A stretch of 5,157 nt of DNA from UBA7683 sp964643895 (GTDB lineage: Bacteria; Patescibacteriota; Saccharimonadia; Saccharimonadales; UBA7683): NCBI GenBank assembly GCA_964643895.1, contig CAZXUE010000036.1, forward strand, positions 1 through 5,157, written 5' to 3'. The notes beneath the pieces are model-generated. The model was given only the letters and a program-made list of their open reading frames with translations, had not been told where the DNA came from and made no database searches. How positions within the stretch are numbered: position 1 is the first letter of the stretch; each line of letters starts with the position of its first letter. The position numbers were made by a program, and so were the translations under genes. Positions 1-5,157 of this stretch are shown piece by piece.

Positions 1-994
1 CCTAAGTGTACTCTCTCGTGGTTGTAGTAGTCTAGGTACTCGCTCAGTTTTTGTTTCTGGCGAGAGAGCGGAACGCTCTTTCGCCAGTAGGAGCCAATGC
101 ATTCCTCCTGGATGGTCCGGTTAAACCTTTCAATGTGGGCATTGTCGTTGGGGCGGTGCAGCCGTGAGTGTCTGGTGTGGATATTGGCTCGTGTCATCTG
201 CTGCTCAAAGTATCGCCCGTACTCTGGGCCATTGTCACTTTGCACCATGGCAAATGGAAAGCCAAACGCCTGCCGTGCTTCACGCACGGCCGTAGCGGCT
301 ATGCCTGGCAAGATCCGCGTTGCTACCTTGGCATAGGCCATGCGGGTGTACAGGTCGACGACCGTATAGTAATACAGCCTTCTACCAGTCCAGGGGTCGA
401 CATGGTGAATCGTATCCGTCTGTACCAGTTCACCTGGCGCCGTCACAAGCGGGCGGCGCGGGTTGTCCCGGCGGACTCGCGGCTTCCGGGCCCCGTCAAA
501 GCAGTGGTGGCGGCGGAGGATCCNNNNNNNNNNTGTTCCTGGCCTCGTCGTCCCCACCGGCGTAGGGGGGGGCGGGGGTGTATCCGCGGCACGCTACTGA
601 GCGACACCAGGACACCGAGTACCGTCGTGACGTGGTGCCAGACGACTTCGGCGCAGCGCTTCAGCTCAGCGCGAACCGCGAGGATGCGTTGCACAACTTC
701 TTCCGGTACGGCGCTTGGGCTAGTGCGTGGCCGCGAAACAAGCGTTGGAACAAACCAGGTACAAGCCGAGAACCGAAAGGCCGAGATGACACCCGGATTG
801 CGTCCTGGTCGGTTGTAGTTTTTCAGCTCGACCCGTTCGTTGAGGGCGGCCCATTTGCGCTTCCAGCGCCACACCGTGCTGCGGTGGACACCGCAGCGGT
901 GAGCGACGGTTTGCAGAGGCAATCGCTCATGAATGAGCAATTGCAAAGCAAAAGCTCTCGCTTTTGGCAGGTTAGGATTGGTAGAATAGGCCAT
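1..994 (-). CDS. Integrase-core DDE transposase, partial at C-terminus, frame broken at an assembly gap
   Basis: This is a transposase that would cut and join the ends of its own element. It starts with ATG at 994, six bases after an AGGAG ribosome binding site. Residues about 13-50 form a helix-turn-helix (LQTVAHRCGVHRSTVWRWK) for end binding. The integrase core lies in a different frame left of the gap. With 524-585 removed, one frame of 310 residues runs unbroken to the window edge. In that numbering the acidic residues are D173 (VQTDTIHHVD, codon 414-416), D233 (VQSDNGPEY, codon 234-236) and E268 (NDNAHIERFNR, codon 129-131), with 34 residues between the last two. The last visible residues are YLDYYNHERVHL, so perhaps 20-50 residues are missing. 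As written in this assembly the frame ends at 443 after an unrelated tail. I think the break is an assembly fault and the gene may be intact in the organism. Family assignment is IS481 or IS3-like, not certain. Confidence 0.85.
524..585. other. Assembly gap (10 N) plus about 48 extraneous bases
   Basis: Ten Ns at 524-533 are followed by a G-rich stretch with a run of eight Gs around 564-572. The tetranucleotide ATCC occurs immediately before the Ns (520-523) and again at 582-585. Joining 523 directly to 586 removes 62 bases and gives the minus-strand peptide LSSVPRILRRHHCFDGARKPR, which links the helix-turn-helix half to the integrase half in one frame. The simplest reading is that the contig starting at 534 carries junk at its end and that the true overlap is the four bases ATCC. 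A genuine insertion in the element is less likely. Confidence 0.8.
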
Positions 995-1047
995 GGTAGG
1001 CTCCTTTCTGTTAGATGTAGTGATCTTTACAGTTTAGGACGCCTACC
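995..1047 (-). promoter_or_regulatory. Inverted repeat able to sequester the transposase ribosome binding site
   Basis: On the minus strand the arm GGTAGGCGTCC (1047-1037) is complementary to GGAGCCTACC (1004-995), which ends directly at the ATG. Seven pairs, a single bulged base at 1040, and three more pairs make a ten-pair stem, with one further A-T pair possible at 1005/1036 and a loop of about 30 bases. The ribosome binding site AGGAG (1005-1001) lies wholly within the stem. The proposed internal promoter would start transcripts at about 1024, so its mRNA would lack the first arm, while mRNA reading in from outside would carry both arms. Protection of transposase genes from outside transcription by such hairpins is known for IS10 and IS50. 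Its use here is inferred. Confidence 0.6.
1001..1007 (-). promoter_or_regulatory. Ribosome binding site of the integrase-core transposase
   Basis: The minus strand reads AAAGGAG followed by CCTACC and ATG, a strong Shine-Dalgarno sequence at normal distance that fixes the start at 994. It is the only convincing Shine-Dalgarno before a gene in this window, which sets the element apart from its neighbours. Confidence 0.8.
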
Positions 1048-1060
1048 TTTTTTGGTTCAA
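1031..1060 (-). promoter_or_regulatory. Putative transposase promoter
   Basis: On the minus strand TTGAAC (1060-1055) and TAAACT (1036-1031) are 18 bases apart, with four or five matches each to the sigma-70 consensus boxes. Transcription would start near 1024, about 30 bases before the ATG and within the loop of the inverted repeat described at 995-1047. This is sequence matching only, and an external promoter could also be used. Confidence 0.4.
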
Positions 1061-1081
1061 GGGATGTTGCAAAGGTGGTGA

Positions 1082-1603
1082 GTTACTACGCTAGATCATG
1101 AACGAACAAGTTGTGTTGCTGTTGCGCTTTTTAAAAATGGAGAGCCTCAGCTTTCAGTTGTCTACAACCCTTTCAGAGACGAACTTTTCTATGCCGATAA
1201 AGAGCTCGGCGGTGCTTTTCTAAATGGCGAGAGACTTGATCTTGGCCAAGTAAAGGATCAACATACTTCACTTTCGCCAGGTATCCCCTATGATTTTTGT
1301 CACTGGGATGATGCGGCAACTGATGCAAGATTCTTTGAAGATATGCTCGAACGGCCACCGTTAGGGAGTTATTCTGCGATTTATCTGGCGTGTGCGGTTG
1401 CAAAAGGTGAAAGTGCCTTCGCTGTCTTTCCTGGGAATACTATTCACGACATTGCACCAGCCGATCTTTTAGTCAGATTGGCTGGTGGTGTTTCCACTAG
1501 AGTTGATGGGATGCCTCACGATAGGGATAATTTGAATGGAGCTGTCTATTCTAGCAATAGCGCCCTCCATGATGATGTCGTGAGAGCGTTAAGCGCCGCG
1601 TAG
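1082..1603 (+). pseudogene. Inositol monophosphatase family protein, 5' end lost to an insertion sequence
   Basis: An open frame of 173 residues ends at TAG 1601-1603. It has the C-terminal signature of the Mg-dependent, Li-sensitive phosphatase family: CVAVALFKNGEPQLSVVYNP followed by ELFYA and GGAFLNGERL early on, then HDIAPADLLVRLAGG, where the Asp (codon 1448-1450) is the expected metal or active-site residue of the family's W-D-x-A motif. The family's usual Glu just before AGG is Leu here. Family members are about 260 residues, so roughly 85-90 are missing, including the DPIDGT metal-binding motif. The first in-frame ATG is at 1343, too late to give an enzyme. A stop at 1079-1081 closes the frame just where the insertion element begins, so the gene was probably split by it. 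The substrate cannot be deduced: inositol phosphate, a nucleotide bisphosphate and histidinol phosphate are all possible. The 3' end overlaps the convergent transporter gene by 15 bp. Confidence 0.82.
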
Positions 1604-2744
1604 CTGAGCATTGCGTGAATGTGCCGCCAACACCCCAAACAACACCGAAACAATAATCTGTAAAAGCGCTAGGATATAAAACACATACGAAACATTCGCT
1701 ACAGCAGCGATGCTCAGAAGTGGGACGGAAATAATACTATATCCTTGGCGCACAAAACTAGCTGCCGACAAGAAAGACGCTCTCCGCTGGCTACTTGCTA
1801 TGCCTTGAAGATAGTTTGACTCGACAATGCGATAAACATTTTCGAGGAATGAGTAGAGGAAGAAGCCTGCAATTACCAAAAACCAAACTGATGAAGCGAT
1901 AAGGAGAAAGCTTGTCGTCACTAAAACCCCAATCACTACGATTTCTTTTTTGGGTGAGAATCGTTGATGCCGACCTACGTAAGCACCAGCGAGGGATGCA
2001 ACTTTGAAGGCAGCAAACAAAAATCCAAGATGTTCGATCTTAAAACCAGAGCCAATCAGCTGAGGCTGCCAAAAGACGCGACCCGCTTCGTAATATATGG
2101 CCAATGCTATAAACAACAGAATTAATGGTGCGTGTTTGCGAACCAACGCCAGAATTTGCTGCTTCTCTCGGGTCTTTTGTTGGCTCTCAGAAACGGCCAT
2201 ACTCCCTTTGTCTTTTAAAATAATCCAACTAACAATTGCCGTAATGAAAACGAAAGCTGAGGCGGCAATAAACACCGATTGGAGGCTAAAGAGTGCAATC
2301 AGAAGTGGTGCCAAGAGCAAACCCAAAATTGTTGCTGCTTCATCGACTACATTGACATTACTGAATGTCTTTCTGTAGTTGTCGCCAGATTGATTCTCAT
2401 AAATGTATGCTTCTTCTGACCCGGATGAAAGCGCGAAGCCTATAGCGAGCAAGATGGCTGCAATTAAAAATTGCCAGAAGTCATGAGAAAAAGCGAAAAC
2501 TAAAAACGAAGCTGCTTGAAAGATATTTGCACCAATCAAGGTAAGCATCCGGCCGAACTTATCAGANNNNNNNNNNATATCCTGTCGGAATATCGATGGC
2601 AAGCCCTAACACTAATGCAATAGACTCGATTATAGCGATTTCTGGAAGTGTCAATCCCTGATTAAGCATCCAAACAACGCTCACCGATATAGTGAGTCCG
2701 AATGCAAAATGCTCCAGAAATACTTTGATTAGATATCTTTTCAT
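1589..2744 (-). CDS. MFS family transporter, interrupted by an assembly gap
   Basis: This is a membrane protein of the major facilitator superfamily, probably a drug or small-molecule proton antiporter; the substrate is unknown. The two visible parts lie in different frames with the 10-N gap at 2567-2576 between them. If one codon replaces the Ns, they form a 382-residue protein, a usual size for the family. Residues 52-63 then read IPTGY-x-SDKFGR, the loop 2-3 motif A (G-x-x-x-D-K/R-x-G-R). Many hydrophobic helices follow, about five before and six after a charged central loop (about 174-200, KDKGSM to KQQILALVRK). GSEEAYIYENQ at about 106-116 and SSQRRASFLSAASF at about 315-328 resemble sequences common in drug-type MFS proteins. 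The ATG at 2744 has no clear Shine-Dalgarno. The gene runs tail to tail into the phosphatase remnant with a 15 bp overlap, leaving no space for a terminator between them. It is probably functional in the organism. Confidence 0.85.
2567..2576. other. Assembly gap, true length probably 3 bases
   Basis: Ten Ns separate minus-strand codons for IPTGY from codons for SDKFGR. MFS motif A needs exactly one residue between them. Counting ten Ns puts the two halves out of frame, while three bases put them in frame (135 bases between reference codons, divisible by three). The Ns are a fixed-size placeholder. Confidence 0.8.
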
Positions 2745-2756
2745 GCTTCAACTAGT

Positions 2757-2762
2757 ATTCTA
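2757..2762 (-). promoter_or_regulatory. Possible -10 box of the MFS gene
   Basis: The minus strand carries TAGAAT (five of six to consensus) 12 bases before the ATG at 2744, which would leave a leader of only about five bases. No good -35 lies at 16-18 bases, so support is weak. Confidence 0.3.
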
Positions 2763-2848
2763 TATTTTAACGAATCCGTCCAGGTTTTACCCCGCTTCGG
2801 ACTATCGGTGTATCAACGCATAAATCCAAAGCAATGAAGGCTAGCAAA

Positions 2849-2871
2849 CCTATTTCCCTCCAGGAAACAGG
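2849..2871 (-). terminator. Hairpin between the replication-relaxation gene and the MFS gene
   Basis: Arms 2849-2857 and 2863-2871 pair in eight of nine positions around a five-base loop, and the hairpin begins 31 bases after the stop codon of the upstream minus-strand gene. Only three Ts follow on the minus strand, so it is a poor intrinsic terminator by bacterial standards. The 158 bases between the genes (2745-2902) hold no other gene that I can see. Confidence 0.3.
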
Positions 2872-2902
2872 AACTTCCACCTGCCTTCGTCAAGTGAAAG
2901 TA

Positions 2903-3808
2903 TTAATTATCTACCCGCGGGAGCTTCGTAAGCGCTACAGGCTGTATCGGCTCGTCTGGATCATCCCCGGCCTCATCAACCGGAAACCAAACTTTGCCTT
3001 TGTATTCTATGTTTAGGGTGTGCTCCAATCTTGCCGTAGCAAAACATACGTCTTCATAATTTTCTCGCAGTTCTTTAGCTAAGCGCTTCCGCAGCCGCTT
3101 ATGAACGCTCTTATTTTGCACAACGAGTAGTATTGTTGGCAGCCCACCATCTTCGTCGTATCGCGCCCACTCACCGCTACCGGCATATTCCAAATATTTC
3201 TTAATTCGTCGAATAAGCACGAAGAACGGTTGGTTATCTTCAAAAATATCCAAGAAAAAATATCTGTCACCCTCGCTGGTTTTAATACGGATGCAAGCAT
3301 CTTGAAGTGGACCGGGAAAGAAGTCATACTTCTCGTAGCTGAGTTGAGTTTTAGGGAAATAATTCAACTTACCTTGTTTTGGATAGAGTACTTTTAGCGC
3401 CAAGTAGATATCCAGCACATTCTTGCAATGCTCAATAAAGCCTTCGCTAGCATCCTTATCTTTGTATATGCGCTTGATGTTAATTGGTTCATCTTCTTTG
3501 CGTGGCTTGTACGGAGCGAGCGTACGTGCGCCATTGGGTGTCAGATAATATGCCGCTGGTTTGCCCTGAAGCTTGTATGACTTGTCGTAGCGTTTGGCTA
3601 TGAGGTCTTGGTCTTCAAGTATCCTCAGGCGCTTCTGTACGGCTTTACTGTTAGATTTCTGCTGGTACTTGGCTATTTGTTCACTACTTGCGAACCTAAA
3701 TCGCCACAACAATTGTAGTACCGCTACTTGTTCTTCGTTTAGCTTTTTACGGTATTTTGGTTCTGGTTTGTTTAGTTCGATACTAGTAGATAAGGTATGG
3801 TCTGTCAT
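2903..3808 (-). CDS. Replication-relaxation family protein
   Basis: A complete protein of 301 residues, ATG at 3808 and TAA at 2903-2905. Residues about 23-98 form a winged helix: LNEEQVAVLQLLWRFRFASS, then a recognition helix around AVQKRLRILEDQDLIAKR and a wing ending at YYLTPNGARTL. Residues about 155-275 hold a second domain with D170 (LQDACIRI), FFLDIFEDNQ (D187) and RRIKKYL (K203), then PTILLVVQNKS. This order matches the Replic_Relax family, found on plasmids and conjugative elements and frequent in Saccharibacteria, where it is linked to plasmid replication or relaxation. The D, D and K spacing resembles a PD-(D/E)xK nuclease core, but that is my inference and the second acidic position is altered. 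The tail is acidic (about 277-287). No signal peptide or membrane segment is visible. No Shine-Dalgarno precedes the ATG; a weak TACAAA lies seven bases before it. No other conjugation gene is in the window, so its role here is open. Confidence 0.75.
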   Translation of the reverse strand: MTDHTLSTSIELNKPEPKYRKKLNEEQVAVLQLLWRFRFASSEQIAKYQQKSNSKAVQKRLRILEDQDLIAKRYDKSYKLQGKPAAYYLTPNGARTLAPYKPRKEDEPINIKRIYKDKDASEGFIEHCKNVLDIYLALKVLYPKQGKLNYFPKTQLSYEKYDFFPGPLQDACIRIKTSEGDRYFFLDIFEDNQPFFVLIRRIKKYLEYAGSGEWARYDEDGGLPTILLVVQNKSVHKRLRKRLAKELRENYEDVCFATARLEHTLNIEYKGKVWFPVDEAGDDPDEPIQPVALTKLPRVDN

Positions 3809-3966
3809 TTTAAAGTTTGTAGGTATGATTGCTTAGTTGATGATTAGTATGTTTAAGTCTTAATGTATTTATTAGTAGTTGCTTATTGAGTTATTCGTAT
3901 TGTTTTTACTTGGATGTTTTTAGGTGTGTAGTTTTATTGGATTGGCTATGTGTGGATGTTCTTTTG

Positions 3967-4003
3967 CCTACCCCTCCTACCCCTATATTTATATAGAAAG
4001 GAG
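3967..4003. repeat. C-rich tandem repeat joined to an AT palindrome
   Basis: CCTACCCC occurs at 3967-3974 and 3976-3983, separated by one T. The end of the second copy opens an inverted repeat, CTATAT at 3983-3988 and ATATAG at 3991-3996. Outside it CTCC (3974-3977) can pair with GGAG (4000-4003) across an internal loop. On the minus strand the repeat gives four G runs with loops of one or two bases, a candidate two-layer G-quadruplex. The polypurine AAAGGAGAGGAG that follows (3997-4008) resembles a Shine-Dalgarno but has no start codon within reach. Confidence 0.5.
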
Positions 4004-4118
4004 AGGAGACTGTAAAGATAACTTAAAAGGTTAGGGTAAAAATAAATAGGTTAGGTATCGAAGGATTACTTTTCTAATATGCCCGATACCTTGTATTTAG
4101 TGATATGGGCTGATCGGA

Positions 4119-4149
4119 TTACGCCCTGTTACGCCCACCGCGCTATAAT
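4119..4149 (+). promoter_or_regulatory. Promoter of the small ORF, predicted leaderless
   Basis: A perfect TATAAT lies at 4144-4149, six bases before the ATG at 4156, so transcription should begin at or beside the A of the start codon. There is no TTGACA-like box. Instead TTACGCCC occurs twice (4119-4126 and 4129-4136) with a ten-base period over the -35 region, a spacing that suits a regulator binding one face of the helix. Confidence 0.55.
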
Positions 4150-4155
4150 AACCCT

Positions 4156-4401
4156 ATGACCCAATCCAACAAAAAACCACTCACCGACGAAGAGCGTCAA
4201 GCCTTCATTGATAACCTACCGTCTGATCAAATTAATCCCGAAGCCAAAGAAACCTTTGATACTGCTATTTCACGTGCCGCGCAGCCACAGCAATCAAAAC
4301 CGGGAATACCGGACTCTGACGATGATTATACCGGTATACAAACTCATTCACATACAATTGAAGATACTTCGGACTCACGCAGTGATACGTCCCGTCGATA
4401 G
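4156..4401 (+). CDS. Small acidic hypothetical protein, 3' part antisense to a transposase
   Basis: The 81-residue frame begins MTQSNKKPLTDEERQAFIDNL and is hydrophilic throughout, with no membrane segment or known motif. I do not recognise it. The start is supported by the TATAAT placed six bases upstream. The first 36 codons lie outside the transposase gene and look like a real protein N-terminus. The remaining 45 codons are the reverse complement of transposase codons for its C-terminal part, including conserved NEFVYRYNHR, so their Ser/Thr/Asp-rich peptide is probably an antisense by-product. The likely history is that the IS1595 element inserted into the gene and the product is now a truncated fusion. 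The alternative, a true overlapping gene, would need conservation in relatives. Confidence 0.5.
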   Translation: MTQSNKKPLTDEERQAFIDNLPSDQINPEAKETFDTAISRAAQPQQSKPGIPDSDDDYTGIQTHSHTIEDTSDSRSDTSRR

Positions 4402-5122
4402 AGCGTTTTAATTGTCCCCAAAAGCCCTCGATGGTGTTTGTATGGACGCCAGCTCGCACATACTCCAGCTTTGAGTGGTTCACAAACTCGTGGTCGAACG
4501 TACGTTTCACACGAGTATAGATACGACTTTCATCGCTATGTACAATTGTTCCCGCCGCAATACTTGAATGTAAGAATGGCAGAGCAACGGTTGCATTGGC
4601 CTGTTTGGTAGCCAGCGCTTTGATCTGGCCGCTATCTTTTTTCTTTTCGACAATGCCGATAACTGCCGTCTTATTACTGAACATACCGTTACGACGGTGC
4701 TTGCCACCAATGTAGGTTTCATCGACCTCCGCAATGCCTGACAGCGGATTGCCAGTTTGCATCATGAGCGAGCGAACCTGCTTGGCGATACGCCAGGCTG
4801 TTTTGTAAGTGACGCCGAGATGCCGTTCGATTTCTTTGGCAGAGACACCATTCTTGGCAACCGAAAATAGATAGATGACGTAGAACCAGTCACGGAGTGA
4901 TGTTGATGACTTATGGAAGATGGTATTGGCCAGGGGATGTACCTGATGGCCGCAATCTTTACATTCAAAGCACTTACGACCACGAACTCGGTAGTAGCTC
5001 GGGTCGACAACGCCACATTTTAGACAGGCGGGCGTATCTCCGTAGGCTTGCTCAAACATGTAATCAAGACAGGCATCGTCACTCGGGAAGCGTTCGTTGA
5101 ATTGGTTCACGGTGAATCTCAT
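4265..5122 (-). CDS. IS1595-family (ISXO2-like) transposase
   Basis: An apparently intact transposase of 285 residues, a usual length for the family, which moves its own element by DDE chemistry. Residues 33-57 form a zinc ribbon (C33-x2-C36 and C54-x2-C57, with an extra C51) for DNA binding. Residues about 92-118 give a helix-turn-helix (SAKEIERHLGVTYKTAWRIAKQV). The catalytic domain has D134 in AEVDETYIGGK, D197 in VHSDESRIY, and HTNTIEGFWGQLKR around 227-240 with N229 and E232, then GTYHCVSPKYLQLYVNEFVYRYNHR. The last 15 residues (after QSPV) are not obviously conserved and lie where the small plus-strand gene is read, so the C-terminus may be partly host sequence. ATG at 5122 has no Shine-Dalgarno but follows a near-consensus promoter. 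There are no internal stops or frameshifts. Confidence 0.93.
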   Translation of the reverse strand: MRFTVNQFNERFPSDDACLDYMFEQAYGDTPACLKCGVVDPSYYRVRGRKCFECKDCGHQVHPLANTIFHKSSTSLRDWFYVIYLFSVAKNGVSAKEIERHLGVTYKTAWRIAKQVRSLMMQTGNPLSGIAEVDETYIGGKHRRNGMFSNKTAVIGIVEKKKDSGQIKALATKQANATVALPFLHSSIAAGTIVHSDESRIYTRVKRTFDHEFVNHSKLEYVRAGVHTNTIEGFWGQLKRSIDGTYHCVSPKYLQLYVNEFVYRYNHRQSPVFPVLIAVAARHVK

Positions 5123-5128
5123 ACTTCT

Positions 5129-5157
5129 ATTGTATGACAGGGGTTACATGTTGTCAA
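5129..5157 (-). promoter_or_regulatory. Near-consensus promoter of the IS1595 transposase, predicted leaderless
   Basis: The minus strand reads TTGACA (5157-5152), 17 bases, TACAAT (5134-5129), six bases, ATG. The -35 is perfect, the -10 has five of six matches and the spacer is optimal. With six bases between the -10 box and ATG there is no room for a leader, so the mRNA should begin at the start codon. The arms TGACA (5135-5139) and TGTCA (5152-5156) form an inverted repeat overlapping the -35 and flanking the spacer, and ACATGT (5146-5151) is palindromic, so a repressor site is possible. Confidence 0.7.

Larger units (their letters stand above)
1..1093 (-). mobile_element. Partial insertion sequence with integrase-core transposase (IS481/IS3-like)
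   Basis: The element comprises a DDE transposase gene and its roughly 90-base leader, oriented right to left. Its upstream end lies near 1080-1093, because phosphatase codons on the plus strand start there abruptly and their frame is closed by a TGA at 1079-1081. The downstream end is outside the window, so inverted repeats and a target duplication cannot be checked. The transposase region is visibly richer in G and C than the genes to its right, which fits recent acquisition or a different compositional history. The exact boundary is inferred, and the element could begin up to about ten bases either side. The IS481 assignment rests on the overall pattern of helix-turn-helix plus integrase core and could equally be a related IS3-like group. 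Confidence 0.7.
3809..4155. other. AT-rich intergenic region between divergent genes
   Basis: This 347-base stretch has no credible gene. Its left half (3809-3960) is T-rich on the plus strand and contains ATTAGTA twice and TTGCTTA twice, which may be composition alone. The centre holds a C-rich direct repeat followed by a palindrome (3967-4003). To its right AGGTTAGG occurs at 4028-4035 and 4048-4055, 20 bases apart, about two helical turns. The last 40 bases hold the promoter of the small ORF. Its position upstream of a replication-relaxation gene would suit an operator or an origin, but I see no clear iterons or DnaA boxes. Confidence 0.6.
4265..5157 (-). mobile_element. IS1595-family insertion sequence, ends not determined
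   Basis: The transposase gene and its promoter fill this stretch. An inverted match to the right-hand sequence around 5141-5157 (GGGGTTACATGTTGTC) is not found in 4000-4300, so either the right terminal repeat is beyond the window, or the left end is degenerate or lost. A truncated copy of a single-gene element is possible even though the transposase frame is open. Confidence 0.6.

Noticed and set aside
500..523. Plus-strand reading that encodes Ser-Ser-Gly5-Ser and contains a BamHI site next to the gap, resembling an engineered glycine-serine linker.
   Set aside because: It is the reverse complement of natural transposase codons for ILRRHHC, which fit the restored frame. There is no sign of vector sequence.
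564..578. G-run as a quadruplex or regulatory element.
   Set aside because: It lies in the block that must be removed to restore the transposase frame, next to an N run, so it is probably contig-end junk.
168..1081. Plus-strand open frames at 168-818, 320-565 and 578-1081.
   Set aside because: They are antisense shadows of the GC-rich transposase gene, cross the gap, and show no recognisable protein features.
1589..1603. The 15 bp tail-to-tail overlap as a regulatory antisense arrangement.
   Set aside because: Short convergent overlaps are common in compact genomes, and one partner is a gene remnant.
3809..3960. Repeated ATTAGTA and TTGCTTA as iterons or a CRISPR-like array.
   Set aside because: Only two copies of each, irregularly placed in AT-rich DNA, with no uniform spacers.
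3997..4008. Polypurine AAAGGAGAGGAG as a ribosome binding site of an unlisted small gene.
   Set aside because: No ATG, GTG or TTG follows within normal spacing on the plus strand.
1023..4019. Shared 11-mer ACTGTAAAGAT in the transposase leader (minus, 1033-1023) and in the intergenic region (plus, 4009-4019).
   Set aside because: A few 11-base matches are expected by chance in a window of this size on both strands, and the flanks do not match beyond it.

Overview
The window looks like a draft-assembly fragment from a Candidate Phyla Radiation bacterium, most likely Saccharibacteria (TM7). That is an inference from a replication-relaxation family protein, an IS1595 transposase, use of the standard code, and start codons that mostly lack Shine-Dalgarno sequences. 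No rRNA or marker gene is present to prove it. Two 10-N runs (524-533 and 2567-2576) mark contig joins, and each lies inside a coding region. In both cases the reading frame on either side shows that the N count is a placeholder.

Layout. (1) Positions 1 to about 1090, minus strand: the 5' part of an insertion sequence with a GC-richer, integrase-core DDE transposase. Its 3' end runs off the window and its frame is broken by the first gap. Removing 62 bases (524-585), bounded by a repeated ATCC, restores one continuous frame through all three acidic residues. (2) About 1082-1603, plus strand: the C-terminal two thirds of an inositol-monophosphatase-family gene, whose 5' end was replaced by the insertion sequence. 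(3) 2744-1589, minus strand: an MFS transporter that overlaps the phosphatase remnant by 15 bp tail to tail. The second gap falls in its motif A, where only one codon should be missing. (4) 3808-2903, minus strand: a replication-relaxation family protein with an N-terminal winged helix. (5) 3809-4155: an AT-rich region between divergently transcribed genes, with a hairpin, short direct repeats and a promoter. (6) 4156-4401, plus strand: a small acidic ORF whose 3' half is antisense to (7), an intact IS1595-family transposase (5122-4265, minus) with a near-consensus promoter at the right edge of the window.

This is accessory DNA: two different transposase genes, one disrupted metabolic gene, one transporter and one plasmid- or conjugation-type protein. 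I see no operon and no new defence system. The most interesting signals are regulatory. One is a potential RNA stem covering the ribosome binding site of the first transposase, whose 5' arm lies upstream of the likely start of the element's own promoter. The other is two genes with the -10 box exactly six bases before ATG, which predicts leaderless mRNAs.
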